From contig NZ_CP041403.1 in assembly GCF_014844135.1 (NCBI RefSeq), positions 2,170,001-2,234,000 of the forward strand: a stretch of DNA of 64,000 nucleotides. Reading direction: 5' to 3'. Positions 42,914-51,407 of this stretch are shown one piece after another; position 1 is the stretch's first letter, and every line of letters starts with the position of its first letter. Made by a program: the position numbers and the translations under genes. The notes under the pieces were generated by a model, which did not search any database, was not told the DNA's origin, and saw only the letters and a program-made list of their open reading frames with translations. This stretch comes from Arcobacter sp. FWKO B. GTDB lineage: Bacteria; Campylobacterota; Campylobacteria; Campylobacterales; Arcobacteraceae.

Positions 42914-43888
42914 TCAACCCTTTGACAAAAGCTTTGCCGCTTCTTTTGCATGATAAGTAATAATAATATCAGCCCCAGCTCTTTTAAAAGAGATTAGAGT
43001 TTCCATCATTACTTTTTCATAGTCGATAAGTCCTGCATTTCCAGCATTTTTTAGCATAGCATATTCACCGCTTACATTATAAACAGCTAGTGGAAGGTTT
43101 GTATTGTTTCTTATATCTCTTATGATGTCTAAATATGAAAGTGCTGGTTTTACCATAAGTATATCTGCACCTTGGGCTTCATCTTCCATTGACTCTTGTA
43201 TCGCTTCTAGGCGGTTTGCTGGGTTCATTTGGTATGTTTTTCTATCTCCAAAGCTTGGAGTGCTTTCAGCCACATCACGAAATGGTCCATAATAGCTACT
43301 TGCGAACTTTGTACTGTAGCTCATGATAGGTAAATTTTCAAATCCATTTGCATCTAGTGCGGTTCTTAAAGTTTGTATAATACCATCCATCATACCACTT
43401 GGTGCTATCATATCAGCTCCAGCTCTTGCGTGAACTAGTGCTTGTTTTGCTGAGATTTCTAGTGTTGCATCATTATTTACAGTGCCAGTTTTAGGATCAA
43501 GTATCCCACAATGCCCATGGTCAGTATATTCACAAAAGCATAGATCTGTTGCTACCATAAAATGTGGATAGTCTTTCTTGATAGCTTTAATTGTTCTGCT
43601 TATGATACTATGGTCACACAAACATTCACTTCCAATAGAATCTTTTACATCAGGTATACCAAATAATATAACAGAGTGAACTCCCAAAGAATCAAGCTCT
43701 TTACACTCTTTTACTATCTCATCAATACTCATTTGAAAAACACCAGGCATTGATGAAACTTCTTTTTTTATGCCATTGCCTTCTTTTACAAAAAGTGGGT
43801 ATATAAAATCATTGGTTGATAGGGTAGTTTCTTGTACTAATTTTCTTAAAGTTTGGTTAATTCTTAGTCTTCTAAATCTTTTAAACAT
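42914..43888 (-). CDS. hemB: Delta-aminolevulinic acid dehydratase (porphobilinogen synthase)
   Basis: A 324-residue TIM-barrel enzyme joining two 5-aminolevulinate molecules in haem synthesis. The N-terminal arm [21 protein letters not shown], the metal-binding [12 protein letters not shown] cysteines, the first catalytic Lys in [16 protein letters not shown] and the second in [15 protein letters not shown] are present. Haem supply fits the number of c-type haem proteins in the window. Single gene, divergent from ribA. Confidence 0.96.
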   Translation of the reverse strand: MFKRFRRLRINQTLRKLVQETTLSTNDFIYPLFVKEGNGIKKEVSSMPGVFQMSIDEIVKECKELDSLGVHSVILFGIPDVKDSIGSECLCDHSIISRTIKAIKKDYPHFMVATDLCFCEYTDHGHCGILDPKTGTVNNDATLEISAKQALVHARAGADMIAPSGMMDGIIQTLRTALDANGFENLPIMSYSTKFASSYYGPFRDVAESTPSFGDRKTYQMNPANRLEAIQESMEDEAQGADILMVKPALSYLDIIRDIRNNTNLPLAVYNVSGEYAMLKNAGNAGLIDYEKVMMETLISFKRAGADIIITYHAKEAAKLLSKG

Positions 43889-43948
43889 ATTATTTACCTT
43901 TTTTTGGTACCATTATACCTTATAAATATTTAAAGGTTAAAAAAATAG

Positions 43949-44524
43949 ATGAGTATTGAAGTATCGAATATAGCAAATCTTCCTACAAAACACGGTAAGT
44001 TTTTAATAAAAGCATATAAAGATGGATGTCAAGAACACTTAGCAATTATGAGCACAAATTTTAAAGAACTTGAAAACCCATATGTTAGGGTACACTCAGA
44101 GTGCCTTACTGGTGATACACTTGGAAGTATGAAGTGTGATTGTCAAAATCAACTTGATTTGGCACTTGATTTTATATCAAAAGAGGGTGGATTGATAATT
44201 TATCACAGACAAGAGGGAAGAAATATAGGTCTTGTAAATAAAATAAATGCTTATGCGTTGCAAGATAAAGGACGGAATACTATTGAAGCAAATTTAGAGC
44301 TTGGATTTGATGAAGATGAGAGAGATTATAGTATAGTTAAATTTATACTTGATGATTTGGGTGTAAAAAAAATGAGGTTAATTACGAATAATCCAAAAAA
44401 ATTAGACTATATTTCATCAATTGGGATTGAAATAACACAAAGAATACCAGCAATTACAAAGGTAAATGAGTATAATAAAGATTATCTTGATACTAAAAAG
44501 AGCTGTATGGGGCACCTTTTATAA
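43949..44524 (+). CDS. ribA: GTP cyclohydrolase II
   Basis: A 191-residue stand-alone enzyme that opens GTP to start riboflavin synthesis. The zinc site is SECLTGDTLGSMKCDCQ with three Cys, followed by IYHRQEGRNIGLVNKINAYALQD, and the catalytic Arg/Asn residues in LITNNPKKLDYISSIGI. It is not fused to RibB. Downstream comes rsmG after a 43-base gap that holds the 23-base intergenic repeat. Confidence 0.95.
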   Translation: MSIEVSNIANLPTKHGKFLIKAYKDGCQEHLAIMSTNFKELENPYVRVHSECLTGDTLGSMKCDCQNQLDLALDFISKEGGLIIYHRQEGRNIGLVNKINAYALQDKGRNTIEANLELGFDEDERDYSIVKFILDDLGVKKMRLITNNPKKLDYISSIGIEITQRIPAITKVNEYNKDYLDTKKSCMGHLL

Positions 44525-44533
44525 TATCTAAAA

Positions 44534-44556
44534 AGTAATATCTAAAATCTAAAAAG
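44534..44556. repeat. 23-base intergenic repeat, copy 2
   Basis: Begins AGTAATATCTAAAATCTAAA and is identical over 23 bases to 45350-45372. It sits just before the ribosome-binding region of rsmG and is preceded by a partial unit (TAATATCTAAAAAGTAATA), so it is a small tandem array. Confidence 0.65.
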
Positions 44557-44567
44557 TAAAGAGAACA

Positions 44568-45131
44568 ATGGAAGATTTACAACTTACTATTCACGATTCA
44601 CAATTTTTGGATAGATGTGAAACATTTATTAAACTTCTCCAGCAGTGGGGGAAGGTTCATAATCTTAGTGGCTCCTTGGATAGAGAGTCAATAATGGCAA
44701 ATATAGAAGACTCTATTTATCCTTTGGGATTTGTGGAGGATTTTGGGAGTTTCTTGGATGTTGGTACAGGGGCTGGGTTTCCTGGGTTAATAATTGCTAT
44801 GGCAAGACCAGAAGTTATAGGGTATTTGGTAGAGCCTCGTGCAAAAAGAGTAGCATTTTTGCATTTTGTAAAGTCTACGCTCAAGCTTGATAATCTAACA
44901 ATTTTACAAAAGCGTGTTGAAGATGTAAAACTTGAGAGTCCTATTGAGTTGATTACATCAAGAGCTGTTACAAATACTAAGCTTTTGCTTGATTTGACAG
45001 AACATATGAGTGGTGTGCATACAAAGTATCTTTTTTATAAAGGTAGTGTGTTAGATGATGAGTTAAATGGACTTAAGATTGAAGGAAAAAAAATAGTACA
45101 ACATGGAGATAGAAAATATCTCTATTTTTAA
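44568..45131 (+). CDS. rsmG: 16S rRNA (guanine527-N7)-methyltransferase
   Basis: A 187-residue methyltransferase (GidB). The SAM-binding motif FLDVGTGAGFPGLIIAMARPE, the motif YLVEPRAKRVAFLHFV and ITSRAVTNTKLLLDLTE are typical. The N-terminus WGKVHNLSGSLDRESIMANIEDS is the family's RNA-binding start. It methylates G527 of 16S rRNA. Followed closely by a small membrane protein gene with GTG start. Confidence 0.94.
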   Translation: MEDLQLTIHDSQFLDRCETFIKLLQQWGKVHNLSGSLDRESIMANIEDSIYPLGFVEDFGSFLDVGTGAGFPGLIIAMARPEVIGYLVEPRAKRVAFLHFVKSTLKLDNLTILQKRVEDVKLESPIELITSRAVTNTKLLLDLTEHMSGVHTKYLFYKGSVLDDELNGLKIEGKKIVQHGDRKYLYF

Positions 45132-45140
45132 GGAAAATAT

Positions 45141-45350
45141 GTGATTTGGAAATTATTGATATTTATAGTAATTTTGGTTTTGGTTTACCTTGTTTTTTTT
45201 AGAAAAAGAAGAGTAAAAAATGGTGACAAAAAAGATGAAATAGCTGATACATTAATAGAGTGCAAAACTTGTGGAACTTATATTACAAAAGATGAAGCAA
45301 TTTTGAGTAATGGAAAGCATTTTTGCTCTAAAGAATGCTTGAATAAATAA
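45141..45350 (+). CDS. PP0621-like small membrane zinc protein
   Basis: A 69-residue protein with one N-terminal helix (3-20), a basic linker and a zinc motif CKTCGTYITKDEAILSNGKHFCSKEC near the C-terminus. That layout is the PP0621 family, small membrane proteins of unknown role. Translation begins at GTG (45141) after AAGGA; an ATG two bases earlier is followed at once by TGA, so GTG is required. It follows rsmG with a 9-base gap. Confidence 0.8.
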   Translation: MIWKLLIFIVILVLVYLVFFRKRRVKNGDKKDEIADTLIECKTCGTYITKDEAILSNGKHFCSKECLNK

Positions 45351-45372
45351 GTAATATCTAAAATCTAAAAAG
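45350..45372. repeat. 23-base intergenic repeat, copy 3
   Basis: Identical to the copy at 44534-44556 over all 23 bases. It begins at the last base of the upstream stop codon and ends 8 bases before the ATG of the next gene. Confidence 0.65.
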
Positions 45373-45380
45373 GAAAAGAG

Positions 45381-45749
45381 ATGATATTAATTGGTGATGA
45401 GATTATTCCTTATGAGGCAATTTATAAAATATCTACAGTAGATGATATAAAAAATACTATGCCAAACTCTACTGTTATATTTGAATATAATAGTGATTTG
45501 ATGACATATTGTAAAAACAACAGTGTTAAATATGGGGTTATTGTATCATCTCTAAAAGAGGCTGTTTATGCAAATGCACTTGGGGCAAAGTATATTATTT
45601 CTGATATAAAACTTGCTTCCAAACTCCAAAAGATTGCTCAAAACTATATGTATGATGCTAGAATACTTGCGGTAATTAGTGATGATTCACAAATTGAAGA
45701 TATAGCTTTACAAGAGATAGATGGAGCTATTTATAGCTACCTTATATAA
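45381..45749 (+). CDS. Hypothetical cytosolic protein (122 aa)
   Basis: A 122-residue protein of alternating strands and helices with no membrane segment (VIFEYNSDLMTYCKNNSVKYGVIVS, EAVYANALGAKYIISDIKLASKLQKIAQNYMY). The repeated beta-alpha pattern suggests a Rossmann-like or half-barrel fold, but no catalytic motif was recognised. It ends convergently with the GGDEF-EAL gene, overlapping by 8 bases, and probably belongs to the ribA-rsmG transcript. Confidence 0.75.
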   Translation: MILIGDEIIPYEAIYKISTVDDIKNTMPNSTVIFEYNSDLMTYCKNNSVKYGVIVSSLKEAVYANALGAKYIISDIKLASKLQKIAQNYMYDARILAVISDDSQIEDIALQEIDGAIYSYLI

Positions 45750-48282
45750 AATCTCTTGAAGGTTTTCCAATATGGTAGCCTTGTAAATAATCAACACCCA
45801 ACTCTTTAAGTGTTGTTACTATATCTTCATCTTCAACAAATTCAGCTATAGTTTTAATATTAAGCTCTTTGGCTAAAGTAACTATGCTTTGCACAAAAGC
45901 TTTATCTTTTTTGTCTTTATTGATATTTACAATAAAATCTCCATCTATTTTTAGATAATCTATTGGAAATCTTTTAATATAGTGAAAACTAGAAAAACCT
46001 GAACCAAAATCATCTATTGCAAATTTAAACCCTTCAAATTTTAGATTTAGAACAAATTTTTCCAATAATGAAAAATTCTTCACAGTTTCTCTTTCTGTAA
46101 TTTCAAATACTATTTTTTCTTTATTGATTTTGTATTTTATAATAAGCTCTTCAATATTTTTTATATAGCTATCAATTACCAAAGATTTTGGTGATAGATT
46201 AATAAATAATAATCCATTATATTGATTTTTTGAGAGTTTAATAAATGCATTTTCTATTACCATCAAATCCATTCTATGGATTAAGCTCATCCCTTCAGCT
46301 ATTTCAATAAAATCTGCTGCTACACTAAGGTGTCCATCTATTTCAATTCTCATTAGTAGTTCATATATATTTATAGAATTATCTGATGAATCTTGAATAG
46401 GTTGGAAAAATGGTACTATGTTGTTATTTGATATTGCTTCTAAAAGCATTGATGATTTCTCTTTTTGCTCTTTTATAATTGAGAGAATATCATTTTCCGT
46501 TGGTATTTTTATTGTATTCTTCCCAAATTCCTTAGCCTTATACATCATATTGTCAGCTATCATAAATAACTCTTTTTGAGAAGAAGCATGATCTGGATAT
46601 ATAGCAATACCAATTGAAACTGTTATTTTGACAACAGTATTATCAGTAGTTGAAATCTCAAGGTTTTCTATTGCTTTGATTATTCTATTAGCTGATGTAA
46701 CGGCACCATTTAAGTCACATTCAGGAAGTAATATAGTAAATTCATCTCCACCATATCTTGCTAATATATCTTCATCTCTTTTTTCTTTTTGTAATAATGA
46801 AGCCAAACTTTGTAAAAAACTATCACCAAATGCATGTCCATATCTATCATTTACCAGTTTAAAATTATCACAATCAATAAACATTAATCCAAAAGCATAT
46901 TGGTGTCTTTGTGCTCTTTTGAATTCATATGTCAGCATATCATGAAAAACTCTTTGATTAAATAGATCTGTTAGTGGATCATGTGCAGCATAATATTCTA
47001 AATCATGTGTATATTTGTTTATCGCTTTTATAGAGCCAACCAGATTTGCTAGTGTTGTCAATATTGAATCAATTACGATATTTTTTATTGGATCAGTTAC
47101 AATGTCTGATTGAACGCTTATGCCTACAATACCACCTATTTTAGGAGTATCTAAAAAAAGTGTTTTTGTTTGGTGTTCTAAAGTTTTTACTATATTATAG
47201 GTTATACATCTATTGTGATCTGTTATATTGTGTTTTATTATAGGATCTATTATCTCACCAAGATAAATATTAGTATTAATTGAATGAAAAATATAATCTT
47301 CAATAGATTGCATCAATCTTTTATCAGGGATTCCATACCAAAAAATATCAACTTCAAATCTATCATCACCAATTCTAAAAATTGTCATCAAGGAGTAAGT
47401 TTCCATTACTTTGTTGATATCAACAAGTAGTTCACTAATATGAAGTTTCCAGTCTTTTATAATATCTGATGTGATGATGAATTTATCTAAAAGCTGTACT
47501 TCAAATTCTAATAACTCTTTATCAACCGCAATATTTTTTAGTTTTGCAGCTAAAGTATCAACATTATGTAAAATCATATTTAATTCATCAAAGCCTAAAT
47601 CTATCTCTTTTGTATTGAAACTTTTAAAGTCTTTCATAGTATTAATAGCAATAACTTTTGAATTAAATCTACCAAGTGATTTTGATATTCTTTTAATAGT
47701 ATATTTGGCACTAAAATAGGATATTAATACAAATAAAGGAACTATTATTAAAAAAAATAAAATATAATCTATAACCATTTTGAAAAGTTCTTCAGACATA
47801 TCTTGTGTTATATCTATAACTCCTAATGTATCACCAATATTTGCATTGGTATGACATTTAAGACATTCATTATTCGCTGTTATTGGTTTAATATTTCTTA
47901 AAATACCATTTTCATATAAAGTGATTTGCTCACCATCTATAAAAGCTTGAGATATGTATTTGTCTTTTGCAGATTCATTTATAAAGCCAAAAAGTTGGTT
48001 AACACCATCTCCTCTGTATATATTGATATCATAGTTTGTATCTGTAAAATTTTGTTTTAGAGAAAAAGTAAAATCATTTAACTCACTTCTACTCCATCCT
48101 CTTTTCATAACCTGATACATTGATGAAAAAACTTGGTTTGAGATAATATTTGCTTGTTTTACAGCCTCTTTTTGAGTAAATGTAGTATGAAGGTATGTCG
48201 CAAAAATAAATATAATGATAAATAAAATAGTTACCAACGCAACATTTATACTAAAGATAAAGTTTTTTAAAGTTCTAAACAT
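45742..48282 (-). CDS. Bifunctional GGDEF-EAL protein with periplasmic haem-c sensor domain
   Basis: An 846-residue inner-membrane protein. Helix 1 (about 12-31) and helix 2 (about 168-188) enclose a periplasmic domain with haem motif CLKCH at 140-144, followed by TNANIGDTLGVIDIT, like the sensor of the diguanylate cyclase at 30516. A cytoplasmic GAF-like region leads to a GGDEF domain with intact active site (ARYGGDEFTI), an I-site RDED five residues before it, and an EAL domain with YELLMRIE, INLSPKSL, FEITERE, AIDDFGSGFSSF, YLKIDGDFI, TIAEFVED and QGYHIGKP. Both activities look possible. It should tie c-di-GMP turnover to periplasmic redox state or a gas. Confidence 0.9.
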   Translation of the reverse strand: MFRTLKNFIFSINVALVTILFIIIFIFATYLHTTFTQKEAVKQANIISNQVFSSMYQVMKRGWSRSELNDFTFSLKQNFTDTNYDINIYRGDGVNQLFGFINESAKDKYISQAFIDGEQITLYENGILRNIKPITANNECLKCHTNANIGDTLGVIDITQDMSEELFKMVIDYILFFLIIVPLFVLISYFSAKYTIKRISKSLGRFNSKVIAINTMKDFKSFNTKEIDLGFDELNMILHNVDTLAAKLKNIAVDKELLEFEVQLLDKFIITSDIIKDWKLHISELLVDINKVMETYSLMTIFRIGDDRFEVDIFWYGIPDKRLMQSIEDYIFHSINTNIYLGEIIDPIIKHNITDHNRCITYNIVKTLEHQTKTLFLDTPKIGGIVGISVQSDIVTDPIKNIVIDSILTTLANLVGSIKAINKYTHDLEYYAAHDPLTDLFNQRVFHDMLTYEFKRAQRHQYAFGLMFIDCDNFKLVNDRYGHAFGDSFLQSLASLLQKEKRDEDILARYGGDEFTILLPECDLNGAVTSANRIIKAIENLEISTTDNTVVKITVSIGIAIYPDHASSQKELFMIADNMMYKAKEFGKNTIKIPTENDILSIIKEQKEKSSMLLEAISNNNIVPFFQPIQDSSDNSINIYELLMRIEIDGHLSVAADFIEIAEGMSLIHRMDLMVIENAFIKLSKNQYNGLLFINLSPKSLVIDSYIKNIEELIIKYKINKEKIVFEITERETVKNFSLLEKFVLNLKFEGFKFAIDDFGSGFSSFHYIKRFPIDYLKIDGDFIVNINKDKKDKAFVQSIVTLAKELNIKTIAEFVEDEDIVTTLKELGVDYLQGYHIGKPSRDFI

Positions 48283-48330
48283 TCTTTAGTGACCTTTTAT
48301 GAGAGTTTAAAAATATTATTATAATTAGAC

Positions 48331-50034
48331 TTAATTATAGTTTAATAGCTTGTTATATTCACCTGAATTAGATTTTAGTTCTTGATCTGTGCCATATCCA
48401 ACAATTTCTCCATTTTTAAATACAGCAATGCAATCAGCTGTTTTTATCGTTGATAATCTATGTGCGATTACAAATACAATTTTATCTTTACTTATTTCAT
48501 CCAATACATCAGTGATAATTGATTCACTTTCATTATCAAGTGCAGATGTTGCTTCATCAAAAATTATAATTTGAGGATTTTTATATAGTGCTCTTGCTAT
48601 TGCAATTCTTTGTCTTTGTCCACCAGAAAGATTTGTTCCAAACTCATCTAGTATGGTGTGGATTCCATTTTCAAGTTTCGTTACAAAGCTATCAGCATGG
48701 GCTAATTTTAATGCTTGTAAAACTTTTTCTTCATCATAAGGCATACCATATGCAACATTATTTGCTACAGTATCATTAAAAATATAAATTCTTTGGGTAA
48801 CTATTGATATGTTACTTCTTAAACTTTCTATATCAAATTCTTTAATATCAGTATCATTTATGAAGATTTGTCCATTTGATGTATCATAAAACCTAATAAT
48901 TAGATTTACAAGTGAACTTTTTCCGCCACCACTATCACCAATTAGTGCAATTTTTTCTCCTTTATGAACTTCTAGATTGATATTTTTAAGTGCTTCTTTT
49001 TCCCCATAATTTAAACTAGCGTTTTCAAATTTTATTCTATTTATAGTAGAGTTTAGTTGTAAAGTTCCGTTTTTTATAGTGTGAGTTTGATAAAAAATTT
49101 CATTTATTCTTTCATTAGCTGCGATAGCATCTTGCATTGCATTATATACTGATGCTATTTTTTTAATAGGGGTATAAAGCATAAAAAGTGCTGTCATAAA
49201 AGAAAAAAATGCTCCAACACTTAGTTTCCCTTCTATTACTTCATTACCTCCTACAATAATAACAACAGCAACAGCAATAGCACCAAGTGTTTCCATAAGA
49301 GGAGATGTAAGTTCGTTTGTTTTTACCCCTTTCATATTTATAGAAAAGAAGTTTTTATTGTGCTCTGCAAATTTTTTAGTTTCTACATTTTGAGTAGAGT
49401 TTGCTTTTATTATCTCAATATTATTGAATATTTCACTTAAATGAGTTGTAATGTCTGCTATTTTTTCTTGAGATCTAAAAGAGAGTTTTTTCATTTTTCT
49501 TGCAAGTAATGATAAAGGATATATAGCTAGTGGTAGTATTATAAGTCCAAAAAAAGCAAGCTTAGGACTTTGATAAATAACAACCCCAATAAGAGCTACT
49601 ATTGTTAAAGTTTCACGGATAAGTTCTGCAATATGGGTTGAAACTGCTACTTGAATACGATTTATATCATTTGTGAGTCTACTTATCAAGACACCACCAT
49701 GTCGAGAGTGGAAAAATGAGATATCAAGTGATAGGATATGTTTTAGAAGTTTGTCTCTTAATATTCTTATTATATCTTGACCTATATAAGATATGTAATA
49801 TACTTGTATATACTTACCAAAACCTTTTGCAAAGTATAGTGCTATTACAAAATATGGAAGGATATATAACATTGTTTGATCTTTATTTATAAAGATTTCA
49901 TCTAAAACAGGTTTGATAATATAAGCAGTTCCACTTGTACCAATAGCTACTAAAACAATACCAATAAAAGCAAAAATAAATTGTTTGATATAGTTTTTAT
50001 AATAAGGGATATATTGTTTAAAAAGTTGTTTCAA
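48331..50034 (-). CDS. msbA: Lipid A export ABC transporter MsbA
   Basis: A 567-residue half-transporter: six helices in about 15-300 and an ATPase domain in 330-567. Walker A GDSGGGKSSLVNLIIRFYD, Q-loop VTQRIYIFNDTV, signature LSGGQRQRIAIARALYK, Walker B IIIFDEATSALDNESE and the switch His in IAHRLSTI are intact. The sequence FFHSRHGGVLISRLTNDINRIQ is typical of MsbA-like exporters. It moves lipid A-core across the inner membrane and fits with murJ 44 bases upstream in an envelope operon. Confidence 0.88.
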   Translation of the reverse strand: MKQLFKQYIPYYKNYIKQFIFAFIGIVLVAIGTSGTAYIIKPVLDEIFINKDQTMLYILPYFVIALYFAKGFGKYIQVYYISYIGQDIIRILRDKLLKHILSLDISFFHSRHGGVLISRLTNDINRIQVAVSTHIAELIRETLTIVALIGVVIYQSPKLAFFGLIILPLAIYPLSLLARKMKKLSFRSQEKIADITTHLSEIFNNIEIIKANSTQNVETKKFAEHNKNFFSINMKGVKTNELTSPLMETLGAIAVAVVIIVGGNEVIEGKLSVGAFFSFMTALFMLYTPIKKIASVYNAMQDAIAANERINEIFYQTHTIKNGTLQLNSTINRIKFENASLNYGEKEALKNINLEVHKGEKIALIGDSGGGKSSLVNLIIRFYDTSNGQIFINDTDIKEFDIESLRSNISIVTQRIYIFNDTVANNVAYGMPYDEEKVLQALKLAHADSFVTKLENGIHTILDEFGTNLSGGQRQRIAIARALYKNPQIIIFDEATSALDNESESIITDVLDEISKDKIVFVIAHRLSTIKTADCIAVFKNGEIVGYGTDQELKSNSGEYNKLLNYN

Positions 50035-50078
50035 AAGTGCTCCAAAATTGGGTATTATGGTGTTATTTTACCTAAATA

Positions 50079-51407
50079 CTACTTAATAGGAGTTTTTATA
50101 ATATTGTCTATAAAAAGTCTAAATCCAAATTCTTTTATTGTAAGATAAAAAAGGATAAAACCACTCAAAGTAGAAGCAAGAGCCAATCCAAAAGCCCCTA
50201 ATGGATAGATTAAGATTAAAGAAAATATTATATTTGCAATTAGAGATTTAGCAGATATTTTAGCTGCAACAAGCTGTTTTTGATGAGAGTAAAGCCATAG
50301 AGAAAAAATTTTTGTAATTCCAAATGGTAATAACCCAATAAGGTATGCTATGAGCACCATTGATGTATTGTAGGTATCATCACTTCCAAATGCACCTCTT
50401 TCAAATAAAAGCCAAACTATTTCAGAAGCAAAACTTATTCCTATGATTGTAGCAATACTTAAAAGTCCAAGTAGTATCCAAAAAGATTTTTTTAACATTA
50501 TTAGTGCTAAAGTTCTGTTTTCATTTTTAATAGCTCGTGTAATAGATGGAAAAAGTGCTATTGAAAGTGCTATTGCAAAAAGAGCCAAAGGTAGCTGAAA
50601 AAGTCTATTTGCATAATACAAGTAGCTAATACTTCCACTTACTAAAAATGAAGCCAGCCAAGTATCTATAAAAGCAGATATTTGTGCAGTTGAAGAGCCA
50701 AGTGCAGAATGAAAGAATTTGTTATAAAACTCTTTAGTTCTATTTTTTGTATTTCTTTTTAATCGTTTATAGCTTAATACAAAGTTTTTTGTTAGTTTTT
50801 TATTTCTTAATGCAATTATATGTGAAATTACTTGCAAAATACCACCACATAATACACCATAGCTTAAATAGTAAACAATCTCACTTTGTTCTTCGCCTCT
50901 TGCAAGTAATAAAGCTATTATCATAGCAATATTTAATAATGCAGTAGAAAAAGCTGTTGTTGCAAAATGATTTTTATATTGAAGTAGGGCACCCATAAAA
51001 GTGACTATAAAAATCAAAGGTAGATAATAAAAATTAATTGCCACAAGAGGTGCAGCTAAATCAACTGTTACTTCATCAAAACCAATTGCAATAGCTTTTG
51101 TGACTAGTGTAGCAAATAGTGTAACAAAAATAGATAAGAGTATTAAAAAACCCATGAAATTTAAAAAAATTATGGTAGAAAATCGTGCTTTTTTAGTAGC
51201 TCTTGCATAAGCTGGTATAAATGCTTGCGTAAAGGCACCTTCTGCAAATATTGTACGAAATAGATTTGGAAGTTTAAATGCAACAAAGAAAATATCACTA
51301 TATATATTTGCTCCCAATATTGAAGCTGTAAGTAAATCTCTAATAAATCCTAGTACCCTTGAAACTAAAATTCCAAAACTATTTGTAAAAAAAGCTTTTA
51401 TTATCAT
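50079..51407 (-). CDS. murJ: Lipid II flippase MurJ
   Basis: A 442-residue MviN/MurJ of the MOP superfamily with about 12-14 helices. The start FTNSFGILVSRVLGFIRDLLTASILGAN, FRTIFAEGAFTQAFIPAYA and the charged helix FHSALGSSTAQISAFIDTWLASF are diagnostic. It flips the peptidoglycan precursor lipid II to the periplasm. Its ATG overlaps the stop of the EEP nuclease gene by 4 bases. Confidence 0.92.
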   Translation of the reverse strand: MIIKAFFTNSFGILVSRVLGFIRDLLTASILGANIYSDIFFVAFKLPNLFRTIFAEGAFTQAFIPAYARATKKARFSTIIFLNFMGFLILLSIFVTLFATLVTKAIAIGFDEVTVDLAAPLVAINFYYLPLIFIVTFMGALLQYKNHFATTAFSTALLNIAMIIALLLARGEEQSEIVYYLSYGVLCGGILQVISHIIALRNKKLTKNFVLSYKRLKRNTKNRTKEFYNKFFHSALGSSTAQISAFIDTWLASFLVSGSISYLYYANRLFQLPLALFAIALSIALFPSITRAIKNENRTLALIMLKKSFWILLGLLSIATIIGISFASEIVWLLFERGAFGSDDTYNTSMVLIAYLIGLLPFGITKIFSLWLYSHQKQLVAAKISAKSLIANIIFSLILIYPLGAFGLALASTLSGFILFYLTIKEFGFRLFIDNIIKTPIK

